DNA of 64,000 nucleotides from an uncultured Lachnospiraceae bacterium (GTDB lineage Bacteria; Bacillota; Clostridia; Lachnospirales; Lachnospiraceae). Under the pieces are notes generated by a model that worked only from the letters and a program-made list of their open reading frames with translations, made no database searches and was not told the origin of the DNA. The translations under genes were made by a program, and so were the position numbers. This document shows positions 8,906-18,014 of the stretch, piece by piece. How positions within the stretch are numbered: the stretch's first letter is position 1; every line of letters begins with the position of its first letter. The stretch is taken from assembly GCA_910579935.1 (NCBI GenBank), contig CAJTVQ010000015.1:1-64000 (forward strand), in the 5' to 3' direction.

Positions 8906-9931
8906 ATGGCAGTGGCAAAAGCGGTGAAACTGGCGGATATCGCCGGGAAGATGAATGTCAGTGTGGTAACGGTTTCGAAAGCATTATCCGGACAGAAGGG
9001 CGTCAGTGAAGAAATGCGGGAGAAGATCAAAAAGCTGGCAGATGAGATGGGGTATAAGCAGCCTTCATCAACGAGGGAGGAAGGAAAAAACACAAGTTAC
9101 AGTATCGGCGTGCTGGTAGGAGAGCGGTATCTGGATAAGTATGAGTCTTTTTACTGGAATATGTATCAGGAAGTGGCGCAGAAGGCTCTTTCCAAAGGGT
9201 GTCTGGCCACGCTGGAGGTGGTGCCGGCGCAGAATGAGAAAGAGCTTATCCTGCCGACGCTGGTCCGCGAGAATAAGGTGGACGGTATCATAGTAGTGGG
9301 CGTGCTGGATGAAGATTATCTGGAGCGGCTTTATACGGATCTTAAGATACCGGCCGTCTACCTGGATTTTTATTCCAAAAGGCATGAATGTGATGCGGTG
9401 GTTACGGATAATTATTTCGGCATGTATAAAATGACCAGCTATCTGTTTGAGATGGGACATACGGAAATTGCGTATGTGGGAAATCTTTTGGCGACGGAAA
9501 GCATTACAGACCGGTATTTCGGTTATGCGAAGGCATTGATGGAGCATGGGAAACAGATACGGACGGACTGGATCATCGATGACAGGGACAGAACGACAGG
9601 GAGGTCAGATGCCGGATTCGAACTGAAACTGCCGGAGGAAATGCCTACGGCATTCGTATGTAACTGTGATTTTGCCGCCGGACAGTTGATCAGGAAGCTG
9701 GAAAAAATGGGATACCGGGTGCCGGAAGATATATCCGTGGTCGGATTTGATAATTATATTTATCCGGGGCTGTGCGATGTGGAAATCACTACTTATGAGG
9801 TGGATATGCGGGAAATGGCGCGGGTGAGCGTGAATCATATAATTAAAAAAATTTCGGGAGAATATGTGAAACAGAAAATTTCCACGGTGGAGGGGCATAT
9901 GGTGCTGAAGGCAAGCGTGGCGAAAAAATAA
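8906..9931 (+). CDS. LacI-family transcriptional regulator
   Basis: 341 aa. The N-terminal LacI helix-turn-helix (residues about 6-50: LADIAGKMNVSVVTVSKALS, then a hinge ending DEMGYK) is followed by a periplasmic-binding-protein-like effector domain beginning GVLVGERYL. It lies directly after the GH36 gene on the same strand and probably controls it, with a galactoside as likely effector (inference). RBS AAGCGAGG precedes the ATG. No operator can be assigned with confidence. Confidence 0.92.
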   Translation: MAVAKAVKLADIAGKMNVSVVTVSKALSGQKGVSEEMREKIKKLADEMGYKQPSSTREEGKNTSYSIGVLVGERYLDKYESFYWNMYQEVAQKALSKGCLATLEVVPAQNEKELILPTLVRENKVDGIIVVGVLDEDYLERLYTDLKIPAVYLDFYSKRHECDAVVTDNYFGMYKMTSYLFEMGHTEIAYVGNLLATESITDRYFGYAKALMEHGKQIRTDWIIDDRDRTTGRSDAGFELKLPEEMPTAFVCNCDFAAGQLIRKLEKMGYRVPEDISVVGFDNYIYPGLCDVEITTYEVDMREMARVSVNHIIKKISGEYVKQKISTVEGHMVLKASVAKK

Positions 9932-9972
9932 ACTTAAAAATGATGCAACTAAGATACATCTTTGATGCTTTT

Positions 9973-10018
9973 TTGATGCTTTTGCAATGTAAGTTATATG
10001 GAAAGGACATGATTGTCC
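9973..10018 (+). promoter_or_regulatory. Candidate promoter of the VIT/exosortase unit
   Basis: TTGATG (9973-9978), 16-bp spacer, TATATG (9995-10000). Just downstream is GGACA-TGAT-TGTCC (10005-10018), a small inverted repeat placed where an operator could be. TTTGATGCTTTT occurs twice in tandem just upstream. Confidence 0.4.
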
Positions 10019-10056
10019 GGTAAGAACACACAAAAAAGCAGACGAGGTGTATGTAT

Positions 10057-12099
10057 ATGAAAAGGAAAAAGAAATTTTTATGCATGATCTGCGCATGGCT
10101 TGTCTTCGCTATGTGCTCTCTTCCGGCCTATGCCGGAGAAACGGGGGAGGAGGATGCGGAGAAACCGCTTGCCCCGTACTTCTTTATCGAAGGCGCGGAT
10201 ACTTCCGTTGACCATTTCCCGTTAAAAGATACGCAGGTGTCGGTTAACATTAACGGAACCATTGCGGAAACCTATGTGACGCAGACCTATGCCAATGAGG
10301 GGCAGAACCCAATCAGCGCCACTTATGTATTTCCAGCTTCCACAGGCGTGACTGTTCACGGTATGGAGATGCAGATCGGCGATCAGGTGATCGCTGCCAG
10401 AATTAAGGAACGGGAAGAAGCAAAGGAAGAATTTGAACAGGCGAAGAGCGAAGGGAAGAGCGCTTCCCTGCTGGAACAGCAGCGTCCCAACGTCTTTACC
10501 ATGAACCTGTCCAATCTGATGCCCGGTCAGACTATTTGTTTAAAACTTCATTATACGGAATTGATTCATGCTGCCGACGGCATTTATCAGTTCGTGTTTC
10601 CTACCGTGGCCGGTCCGCGTTACGCGACTCCGTCTGCGGAAGAAGAGGAAAACAGTCAGTGGACGGCAGTCCCTTATCTGGAAGACGGGGAGACTGCTTC
10701 CGGGACATACAGTATAGATGTCAATCTGTCCACGGGTGTTCCGATCACCGGACTATCCTGCAAATCCCATGAGGTGGATATTGCATGGGACAATCATTCC
10801 AATGCCCGGGTCACGCTTTCCGATCCCAAAGATTTTGCGGGAAACAGGGACTATATTTTGGAATACAGACTGACGGGAGAAGATATCAATTGCGGACTCA
10901 TGCTGAATAAAGGAGAAGCGGAAAATTTCTTTATGCTGATGGTACAGCCTCCGCAGAGGTGTGAACCGGAGGACATTCCGCCGAGGGATTATACGTTTGT
11001 GGTGGACGTATCGGGTTCGATGGACGGTTATCCGCTGGATACGGCAAAAGAGCTGATACGCAGCCTGGTTACGGACTTAAAAGAAACGGATACGTTTAAC
11101 GTGATTTTATTTTCCGGCGCTTCCACGCAGCTTTCTTCCAGGCCGATGCCGGCTACGGAGGAAAATGTGAAAGCGGCATTGGAACTTGTGGAAGATCAGG
11201 TCGGGGCGGGTGGAACGGAGCTTGCTCCCGCGCTGGAAAAGGCGATCGGTCTGCCGTCTTCCAAAGATGCGGCACGGAGTATTGTGATCATTACCGACGG
11301 CTATATTTCCGGTGAGACGGAAATTTTTGATATGATCCATGAAAATCTCGGTGCAGCGAATTTCTTTTCTTTCGGCATCGGCGGTTCGGTTAACCGGTAT
11401 CTGATAGAAGGGATCGCCAAAACAGGAGGAGGCGAATCTTTTGTCGTAACGGATTCGGAAGACGCTGCTGTCATGGCGGAAAAATTCCGTACTTATATAC
11501 AGTCGCCGGTCTTAACGGGAATACAGGTGACTGCCGGCAATTTTGATGTTTATGATGTGGAACCGGTGCAGATTCCCACTCTTTTTGCCGAAAAGCCGAT
11601 TGTTATGTTTGGCAAATGGAGAGGTGAGCCGACAGGGACGATACACATATCCGGACAAACGGGAAGCGGGGATTATGAACAGGAAATCCAGGTTTCGGAG
11701 TCGCTGGTGAGCCCTCAGAACCAGGCAATCGGTTATCTCTGGGCCAGAACGAGGGTAGAGCGGCTCATGGATTACGGTTTTAGCAAAGACGACGAATCCG
11801 TAAAGGAGGAGGTTACCGCGATTGGGCTCAATTACAGTATGATGACACCGTATACTTCTTTTATCGCCGTTTTAGAGACCGTTCAGAATACGACCGGAGA
11901 GAATACGGATGTGGACCAGCCGCAGCCGCTTCCGGCGCAGGTGTCGTCTCTTGCAGTCGGCGGAGGGTACCTGTTTGGTTCGGAACCGGATATGCTGCTT
12001 CCATTCGTTCTGACGGCTTTTGTCCTGGCGGCTGCCTGGCTTTTCAGGTATGGAAAGAAGGGGGGATTTTCATGCGGAACCCAAAGCCGTATCGAATAA
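10057..12099 (+). CDS. Secreted VIT/VWA-domain protein, likely exosortase substrate
   Basis: 680 aa from the ATG at 10057; the ATG at 10051 is only 3 nt from the ribosome site GACGAGG. Signal peptide KRKKKF...SLPAYA is cut before GE. A VIT domain covers about residues 35-165, and a von Willebrand A domain about 310-480 with a MIDAS motif (DVSGSMDG, Asp near 315). The C-terminus has a sorting-signal shape: SEPD near residue 640, a hydrophobic stretch LLPFVLTAFVLAAAWLF, then RYGKK. The next gene, an exosortase, overlaps by 28 bp, which makes this the obvious single substrate (inference). VIT/VWA proteins resemble inter-alpha-trypsin inhibitor heavy chains and bacterial sortase targets; the function here is unknown, perhaps adhesion. 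Confidence 0.88.
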   Translation: MKRKKKFLCMICAWLVFAMCSLPAYAGETGEEDAEKPLAPYFFIEGADTSVDHFPLKDTQVSVNINGTIAETYVTQTYANEGQNPISATYVFPASTGVTVHGMEMQIGDQVIAARIKEREEAKEEFEQAKSEGKSASLLEQQRPNVFTMNLSNLMPGQTICLKLHYTELIHAADGIYQFVFPTVAGPRYATPSAEEEENSQWTAVPYLEDGETASGTYSIDVNLSTGVPITGLSCKSHEVDIAWDNHSNARVTLSDPKDFAGNRDYILEYRLTGEDINCGLMLNKGEAENFFMLMVQPPQRCEPEDIPPRDYTFVVDVSGSMDGYPLDTAKELIRSLVTDLKETDTFNVILFSGASTQLSSRPMPATEENVKAALELVEDQVGAGGTELAPALEKAIGLPSSKDAARSIVIITDGYISGETEIFDMIHENLGAANFFSFGIGGSVNRYLIEGIAKTGGGESFVVTDSEDAAVMAEKFRTYIQSPVLTGIQVTAGNFDVYDVEPVQIPTLFAEKPIVMFGKWRGEPTGTIHISGQTGSGDYEQEIQVSESLVSPQNQAIGYLWARTRVERLMDYGFSKDDESVKEEVTAIGLNYSMMTPYTSFIAVLETVQNTTGENTDVDQPQPLPAQVSSLAVGGGYLFGSEPDMLLPFVLTAFVLAAAWLFRYGKKGGFSCGTQSRIE

Positions 12100-12932
12100 T
12101 GCCTCGGGAGGTGGATTTCCGGTCAGATTTCCGGCGTTTTGGCTTTCATTATTTTGCAGCATTGGTCCTTATTCTGGGCATAAAATATTGGTATGGAAGG
12201 GCAGGAAGCGAAGAACTGGAATGGATCCTCCTGCCCACCGCCCGCTGGGTGGAGGTCATAAGCGGAATTCCTTTTGAAAAAGCACCGCAGAATGGATATG
12301 TCAATCATTCCCTGCGTTTTATGATCGCTCCGTCCTGTTCCGGCGTCCGGTTTATGCTGGTTGCCTTTTCGGTTCTTGCTTTTCCGTTTATTCACCGGAT
12401 GAGGACCGCTGGAAAGGGGTGGGGATGGATGGTGTTTGCCATACCGGCGGCTTATCTGTATACGATCGTGACGAACGGCTTGCGGATTGCCCTGGCGGCT
12501 TACCTGCCTTCTCTGCTGGAGAAAAGTATGGAGATGCCGCTGCTTCCGGGATGGCTTACACAGGAAAAACTGCATACGCTGATCGGGACCGCTGTATATT
12601 TTGCTTCCCTGCTCTTTTTGTACAGGGGGACGGAAATGATTTTGCGCCGGTTGGGTTTAGGGGACGGAGCGGAGAATGGGGGCGGAGGCGCTGTCCGCAC
12701 GGATGCCTGTTTTGCCCGCGTGTTTTTGCGTTATCTGCCGCCTGCGGTCTGCTATTTTACGGCGGTACTGTTTATTCCGCTTCTGCGCAGGATTTACCGG
12801 AACGATTGGGCCGGCTTTTGGGATTATGCGGGGCTTGTAACGGTTGTCTGCCTGGCTGTTTTATTCTGCTTTGGGCTGACGGGCATGCTGTGCAAAAGAG
12901 CCGGGGCAAAAAGAGGATTGGAGCGTATATGA
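12072..12932 (+). CDS. xrtK: Exosortase (XrtK-like transpeptidase)
   Basis: 286-aa polytopic membrane protein of the exosortase/archaeosortase superfamily. The catalytic triad is visible: Cys89 in APSCSGVRFM, Arg138 in TNGLRIALA and His168 in EKLHTLIGTAVYF. Two extra membrane segments follow after about residue 215. It overlaps the VIT/VWA gene by 28 bp and the WYL regulator gene by 4 bp, so all three are translated from one message. Exosortases recognise and cleave a C-terminal tripartite signal; the VIT/VWA protein has one. The XrtK assignment rests on recollection of annotations in this family and should be confirmed with the family HMM. Confidence 0.82.
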   Translation: MRNPKPYRIMPREVDFRSDFRRFGFHYFAALVLILGIKYWYGRAGSEELEWILLPTARWVEVISGIPFEKAPQNGYVNHSLRFMIAPSCSGVRFMLVAFSVLAFPFIHRMRTAGKGWGWMVFAIPAAYLYTIVTNGLRIALAAYLPSLLEKSMEMPLLPGWLTQEKLHTLIGTAVYFASLLFLYRGTEMILRRLGLGDGAENGGGGAVRTDACFARVFLRYLPPAVCYFTAVLFIPLLRRIYRNDWAGFWDYAGLVTVVCLAVLFCFGLTGMLCKRAGAKRGLERI

Positions 12933-13834
12933 AGAGCGATCGTTTATTTCAGATTTTGTATCTGCTGTTAGAAAAAAAGAAAATCCCGGCGCCGGAACTG
13001 GCGGAGAGGCTGGAAGTCTCCCAGCGTACCATCTATCGTGATGTGGATACCCTGTCTGCCAACGGTATACCGGTTTATGCAATTCCCGGAAAAAACGGGG
13101 GCATTTCCCTGCTTCCCGAATACCGGTTTGACAAATCCTTCCTTTCTGACAAAGAGCAGGATGAGATTCTGTTTGCACTGCAAAGCTTTCAGGCGGCCAG
13201 CCCGAATATCAATCCCCTGCTGGCCAAACTGGGAGCCTCTTTCCGGAAAAGCGGCAGTAACTGGATCGAGGTGGATTTTTCCAGGTGGGGATACCATCAA
13301 TTTGATTCGACGGCTTTTTATCGCATAAAGCAGGGGATTTTGGATAAACAGTTGATGGAAATGGAATACTGCGGCGGCAGCGGAGAACATACCAGACGAA
13401 AAATCAAACCGGTCCGCCTGATATTCCGGTCTAGGAACTGGTATCTGCAGGCGTATTGTTTAAAGGCAGAGGATTTCAGGCTCTTTAAGCTTAACCGGAT
13501 CCGCTCGCTGGTTCTGACCGGGGAGCATTTTGCGGACGTTTTTGAAACGCTTCCCTCCGTCGATGCTCCTTATCCGGAAAATGCGGAAATGCTCCGCCTG
13601 AAATTGAGGTTTTCTCCGGCGATGGCGTTTCGGGTCTATGACGAATTTCCTGCTGCGGATGCCGAACCGCAGCAGGACGGGTCGATTGTTGTGACGGCGG
13701 TTTTCCCAGATGACGGATGGATATACGGATATATTTTGGGGTTCGGTACTGGAGTGGAAATATTGGAGCCGGCATCGGTGAAAGAAAAAATGAGGGGATA
13801 TTTGGAAAGGCTGCAGGAGCATTTTGGAATGTGA
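12929..13834 (+). CDS. HTH-WYL domain transcriptional regulator
   Basis: 301 aa, starting at the ATG that overlaps the exosortase stop (ATGA). An open frame continues upstream to 12419 but lies inside the exosortase gene and is not coding. The N-terminal HTH_11/DeoR-type helix-turn-helix (residues about 5-55, PELAERLEVSQRTIYRDVDTLS) is followed by a WYL domain (about 140-220, IKPVRLIFRSRNWYLQAYC) and a C-terminal WCX extension. WYL domains bind small ligands or nucleic acids. Coupling to the exosortase suggests it regulates this unit; that is inference. Confidence 0.88.
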   Translation: MKSDRLFQILYLLLEKKKIPAPELAERLEVSQRTIYRDVDTLSANGIPVYAIPGKNGGISLLPEYRFDKSFLSDKEQDEILFALQSFQAASPNINPLLAKLGASFRKSGSNWIEVDFSRWGYHQFDSTAFYRIKQGILDKQLMEMEYCGGSGEHTRRKIKPVRLIFRSRNWYLQAYCLKAEDFRLFKLNRIRSLVLTGEHFADVFETLPSVDAPYPENAEMLRLKLRFSPAMAFRVYDEFPAADAEPQQDGSIVVTAVFPDDGWIYGYILGFGTGVEILEPASVKEKMRGYLERLQEHFGM

Positions 13835-13923
13835 GAAATAGAAAGTACATATACAGGTATGGGATTGGATGTGCTGATTATTTTTTCTGTTTCCTGCTCC
13901 TGTAACATTCGTTTTCCATTTCC

Positions 13924-14187
13924 TTACATTTTAAACAAATCCACATGCGTTCCCGTATCAACCAGTGTCAATGTTAATATATCATCTTCCATCAAATAAA
14001 CCAGCAGCCAGTCAGGCTGTATATGGCATTCCCTGTATCCTCTATAATTTCCGCTTAACGGATGGTCCTTATGTTTTGCATCCAGCTTTTCTACAACTTC
14101 CTCCAATAAGGATATATCAAGACCTCTTTTAACCGCAAGCCGTAATCCCTTTTTAAACCGGCTGGAATATTTAACTTTCAGGTTCAT
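13924..14187 (-). CDS. YafQ-type mRNA interferase toxin
   Basis: 87-aa RelE/ParE-superfamily toxin. The YafQ catalytic region is intact: GYRECHIQPDWLL, with His, Asp and Trp near residues 53-58, and a C-terminal TGTHVDLF with the catalytic His near residue 82. Members cut mRNA on the ribosome. The gene overlaps the antitoxin gene by 17 bp. Unusually, the antitoxin is frameshifted while the toxin reads clean. Confidence 0.9.
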   Translation of the reverse strand: MNLKVKYSSRFKKGLRLAVKRGLDISLLEEVVEKLDAKHKDHPLSGNYRGYRECHIQPDWLLVYLMEDDILTLTLVDTGTHVDLFKM

Positions 14188-14472
14188 CTTCCAGTATCTC
14201 CTTAAACATTTGTTTCACATCCGTATATCCTTTGACGTCCGGGTCCCTGCTGACCCGTTTTGCTTCCTCCATCGCTTCTATAACTTCCGGTTTAAATTCC
14301 AATGTATCTTCAGGATATTTTACTTCAAACGGGATTCCGTTTTGTAAAATCACCTGTCTGAGAAACATGTTGACCGCATCGGACAAATTAAGTCCTATCC
14401 TTCCAAAAGCTCTACCGCCTGTTTCTTTGTGTTTTCCTCTATTCTGATCTGTGTTGGTGTAGTAGCTGCCAT
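14171..14472 (-). pseudogene. DinJ/RelB-type antitoxin, frameshifted
   Basis: The natural start is the ATG at 14472 behind AGAAGG, reading MAATTPTQIRIEENTKKQAV and then ELLEG before a stop at 14395-14397. The next frame continues the family sequence as IGLNLSDAVNMFLRQVIL to the normal C-terminus at 14171. One base is missing near 14397-14402. The first part is the ribbon-helix-helix strand needed for DNA binding, the second the toxin-binding part. A TTG at 14384-14386 could restart translation and give a 71-aa C-terminal antitoxin fragment. A sequencing error or programmed frameshift are the alternatives. Confidence 0.8.
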
Positions 14473-14590
14473 GTAATTACCTTCTTTCACTTTTTCTTTA
14501 ATTCTGCTACAATCGGTATACATTATCAATTCATCTTGTAAAAATGAAAAAATGGTAACTACAACAGCGTATATGGTATCTTTCATTGTT

Positions 14591-15997
14591 AAGCGCCGCC
14601 GACAAAGCCTTATTTTAAGGCGATTATACTTATGCCAAAGTTCCGGGTCAATCATACCGTGAACATGGTTAGGAACTGTTAAGAAATAACTTTACACTTT
14701 GACGCAGGATGAGTTCACAAAGGCAAGGCGGAAGATGGAGTCGATGCGGGCATCGACGACTGATGACAACGCGGCATTTGCGGACTCAGACAAGTCAAAT
14801 GTAAAGATTTATTTCTTAACAGTTCCTTATGTAAAAAAACGTAATGCTGTTTATCTTGGCCGTGTTATCGACAGAGAAAACAATGTCTTCTTTAACAAAG
14901 AACGCGGTGTGTTTACATATGATGTCATTACTTGATGGGCTGGGAAAAGAAGAGATACGACGTTCTTATTTTAAAGCCCGCATAAAATGGCTGAAGGAGT
15001 ATGTCTGCAATGACCCTGCCATAATCATTGACAGTACAGGCCTGCCTAATTCCATAAAAATAAATATGACGCAGATTAGCAGCCGCAACGGCAAAGTCAG
15101 CAATGAAGCCAGGATGATCACCGCAATACAGCGGGACAGCGGGTATCCAATTATGTTCCGCGCTATTCCCGGAAACATTGTCGGTGTAATAGCTTTATCC
15201 ACCACAATAACCACTTTGGCCGAGTATGATATACAAACCGATTTGGTCATGCTTGATGCCGGATATGTGTCATTGGAGAATATGAACTCTCTTTTTTCAT
15301 CTGGTATAGAATTTGTTGCACGTCTGCCCGAAAAGAACAAGGATATCTATAACAGTGTCCTGGCTAAAGGGCTGGACGGCCTAAAGCGTCCCGAAAACCT
15401 GGTTGAATTTAACAGGCGTTACGTTTATGCAAGGCAGGTAGACTGTTCAAATGATAAACATACGGCATATGCATATTTATGTTACGATGTAGATGCATCA
15501 GGCGACGAAAGTCACAAAGCAATCAAACATTCTTGCAAGAAAAAGAATAGCGAGCGTGAAATGCATAAGCTCTTTGAAACACCAGGTTTGTTTGTAATTA
15601 TTTCGTCACACCCGTATCAGCCGGACGATATCTTGACCATATACTATACGCGGCAGTTGGCGGAACGGTATTTTGATATAAGCAAAGGCATTTCCAGGCT
15701 AACCCCGCTTCGCGTTCACAAGGAGCAGAGCGTATTGGGGCATATGCTCCTGAGTCAGATAGCGGCTGCTATAAACCTTTACGTTCAGAAGAAGATGCAT
15801 TCTTCTTTTGAAGATAGCGAAGAGATGCTCATGGGACTTAGAAACCAAAATGTATCGTGTATGCCAGCCGGATTGTGACGGACAAAGGGCAGGGCGGAGC
15901 CACACAATACTACAACAAGTTTGAAATTAAATACCCTACATTCTTTGATACATCTGGAAACAAGCCCAAACCCAACTACGGTATAACAATTTTATGA
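14591..15997 (+). pseudogene. Degenerate IS4-superfamily (IS1634-like) DDE transposase
   Basis: The N-terminal part reads GDYTYAKVPGQSYREHGYVK across the site of a 155-bp insertion, then KKRNAVYLGRVIDRENN to 14935. The main block (from about 14920 in another frame) carries the DDE-type segments IIIDSTGLPNS and VMLDAGYVSLENM and a C-terminal region with YYTRQLAERYFDISKG. A further shift near 15840 moves the true C-terminus (KCIVYASRIVTDKGQGGATQ and on) to a stop at 15995-15997. At least two shifts plus an apparent internal deletion before the first Asp make it non-functional. Family assignment is approximate. Confidence 0.75.
14672..14826. mobile_element. MITE-like element nested in the transposase remnant
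   Basis: 155 bp bounded by inverted repeats: GGAACTGTTAAGAAATAA at the left and its exact complement at the right, with imperfect similarity continuing to about 32 bp. A 3-bp direct repeat TTA flanks it (14669-14671 and 14827-14829). Removing the element with one TTA restores an uninterrupted transposase frame (EHGYVKKRNAVYLG), which supports a true insertion. Inside is a 7-bp hairpin, GTCGATG-CGGG-CATCGAC (14740-14757). It encodes nothing and must have been moved by a transposase supplied in trans. Confidence 0.8.
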
Positions 15998-16051
15998 TAA
16001 TGCAAAAAAGATATTTTTACTCAAAATTTTATATATTGATAAATATGAGAA

Positions 16052-16753
16052 TCATTTTTTCTTAACTTCTTCGATATAGTGGATGCTTTCCATTTGGCCA
16101 AGGTGATAAATAATGTCGGAATGCAGATATTTACCCTTAAGGTTTAAATCAAACTGAAGGGTTAAGTCTCCTTCCGGCGTGCTCTTATGTTTCTGCAGCT
16201 GCATGACCTCATAACCTTTCTCGGTCAGTACATCGAGAATCTGCTGCATCCCCGCGCCCCGGTCCACTTCAAGGTAGATCGTAATATAACGGTTGTATAA
16301 TTCCAGGTGTTTGCTGATATAGTACAGGATGGTGGTGGTAAACAGCATGATAAAGAATGCGATCAGGCTGGGGAGCAGCATACCTGCGCCGATGGCAATG
16401 CCTAAAATGGCAGTTGCCCATAACGTGGCGGCAGTCGTGAGACCGCGGACCTGATTGCGCGAAGTGAGGATGATGCTTCCCATGCCGAGGAAACCGATGC
16501 CGCTGATGACCTGGGCCGCAAGCCTTGCAGCATCTCCGCTGCCGTATAATTCCATGAGATATTCATTGATGATCATCGTGAAAGCCGCTGCCGTACAGAC
16601 GATCGAAAAGGTACGCAGGCCGGCGGTACTTTTTTTCGCGGCCCTCTCGTAGCCTATGACAGCGCCCATGAACATGGCCATAACGAGGCGTAAAAAAATG
16701 GAGAGATAATAATGGTTCTGAATCAGACTTTGTGTCATATACTGTAATTTCAT
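16052..16753 (-). CDS. MgtC/SapB-family membrane protein
   Basis: 233 aa. The N-terminal half has about four to five membrane helices with the family signatures GAVIGYERAAKKSTAGLRT and ISGIGFLGMGSI; the C-terminal half (from about residue 155) is a soluble ACT-like domain. MgtC-family proteins influence Mg2+ homeostasis and ATP synthase; the exact role in Clostridia is unclear. Transcribed from the same strand as the AraC gene upstream, 70 bp away, with a fragment of the MITE-like repeat in the gap. Ribosome site AAAGGAAAA. Confidence 0.92.
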   Translation of the reverse strand: MKLQYMTQSLIQNHYYLSIFLRLVMAMFMGAVIGYERAAKKSTAGLRTFSIVCTAAAFTMIINEYLMELYGSGDAARLAAQVISGIGFLGMGSIILTSRNQVRGLTTAATLWATAILGIAIGAGMLLPSLIAFFIMLFTTTILYYISKHLELYNRYITIYLEVDRGAGMQQILDVLTEKGYEVMQLQKHKSTPEGDLTLQFDLNLKGKYLHSDIIYHLGQMESIHYIEEVKKK

Positions 16754-16780
16754 TGCGTAATTTTCCTTTCGGGCCTAGGA

Positions 16781-16813
16781 TTGCCTGAGTCCGCAGATGC
16801 CGCGTTGTCATCC
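16781..16813. repeat. Fragment related to the core of the 155-bp MITE-like element
   Basis: Read on the minus strand, this segment matches 14762-14793 at about 30 of 32 positions (shared words GATGACAACGCGGCAT and TGCGGACTCAG). The terminal repeats are absent, so this is a remnant or an independently conserved sub-motif, lying between the AraC and MgtC genes. Confidence 0.6.
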
Positions 16814-16823
16814 ACCGCCGGTG

Positions 16824-17738
16824 TTATAAATTCCTGCGGAAAGCCAGGGGGGTCATTCCGGTATATTTTTTAAATAAATAGATAAAGTGGTTGGTGTTTT
16901 CCACGCCTACCAGACTGCCGATCTCATGAATGCGGTAATCGCTGTCAAGCAGCAGTTTTTTGGCGGCCTCTATCCGTTTCCCGTTCAGGTACTGCAGCGG
17001 AGACTGGCCGAAAAAACTGTGGAATTCCCGGCAGAGACGGTATTTACTTATGGCAAAATGTTCTTCCAGTCTGTCTAATGTATAATTCTGTGCATAATCC
17101 GAATCAAAAAGTTCTTTCATTTCCAGCAGATAAGAGGGTGCCCTTTTTTCCTGTGTATTTCCCTGCATATGTTCCAGTAAAAGTTCTGTGAAAATATCGG
17201 TGAGAAGACGGTGGTCGGTCAGTTTATTTCTTATCATTCCGTGTATCTCGTTTTCTGTCAGTTTATGAATATCCTTTTTGACCGGAGAATATTCAGAGAG
17301 CATAAACAGGGGAAACCGGTCCTTTGGCAGACAGCTGCAATAAAAGTTCATGGGAAGGCCGTCCAAAAAGAAAACATGATATTCCCATGGAGAAACGGCA
17401 ATTTCAATTTTAAAAGGAATATTGCATTTTAAAAGCAGGAGAGAACCAGCTTTCAGGGCATGGCTGCTGTTTTCCGCATACAGTTTTCCGCATCCGTTTT
17501 CCGTGTAAAGCATCATATAACATCCAAAGGGTTTTAAGGAAAACTGGTAGGGGAATTTTGCCTGCGCATATCCGGCGGAAAGGACGGAGATCAGTTCCGC
17601 CCTGGCCGCTTCGTTCTGCTCATAGGGACAGCCGAAAAAAATGCTGGCGGCAAGTCCGGAAGCAAGGCGCGGGGGAGAGGTGAAAAGCTCTGCCGGATTT
17701 TTTGGGGGGAATTCACTGAAGGGCCGGGGGCTTGTCAT
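16824..17738 (-). CDS. AraC-family transcriptional regulator
   Basis: 304 aa. The N-terminal cupin-like AraC sensor domain (about 25-170) is followed by two C-terminal helix-turn-helix motifs (about 205-300: LEEHFAISKYRLCREFHSFF and IHEIGSLVGVENTNHFIYLF) ending in the family signature KYTGMTPLAFRRNL. Transcribed away from the mannooligosaccharide transporter operon across a 704-bp gap. AraC regulators beside sugar ABC operons usually activate them with the sugar as effector, so this is the best candidate regulator of the locus (inference). Confidence 0.92.
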   Translation of the reverse strand: MTSPRPFSEFPPKNPAELFTSPPRLASGLAASIFFGCPYEQNEAARAELISVLSAGYAQAKFPYQFSLKPFGCYMMLYTENGCGKLYAENSSHALKAGSLLLLKCNIPFKIEIAVSPWEYHVFFLDGLPMNFYCSCLPKDRFPLFMLSEYSPVKKDIHKLTENEIHGMIRNKLTDHRLLTDIFTELLLEHMQGNTQEKRAPSYLLEMKELFDSDYAQNYTLDRLEEHFAISKYRLCREFHSFFGQSPLQYLNGKRIEAAKKLLLDSDYRIHEIGSLVGVENTNHFIYLFKKYTGMTPLAFRRNL

Positions 17739-18014
17739 TTTGCGGAGTCCTTTCTTATATTTTATAATTCTGCTTAATTTCTTAGGGCTTTCTGAATTTC
17801 AATGTCATTTCGTTATGCGTTCCTGAAGTACTTTGTACGAAACGGGGAAATGATTTATAGATATATTGTAATGTGTGTCAAGGAAAAATGCAAATTTTTC
17901 GTGAAGGAATGTAATATTCTGCTAAGAAAAATTTTCATCGGAATCCGAACACGGGAAACGGAACGTGATATTTGGTATTTGCTTATCTTGTCTTTGATTT
18001 GCTACTAATTTAAG

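Noticed and set aside
12419..12928. Long open frame running into the WYL regulator gene, as if the regulator had a 170-residue N-terminal extension.
   Set aside because: It lies entirely inside the exosortase gene in another frame; the exosortase has a full catalytic triad and the regulator has a proper start at 12929.
17802..18008. Small open frame in the AraC-ABC gap.
   Set aside because: No ribosome site, AT-driven composition and no conserved pattern; treated as regulatory DNA.
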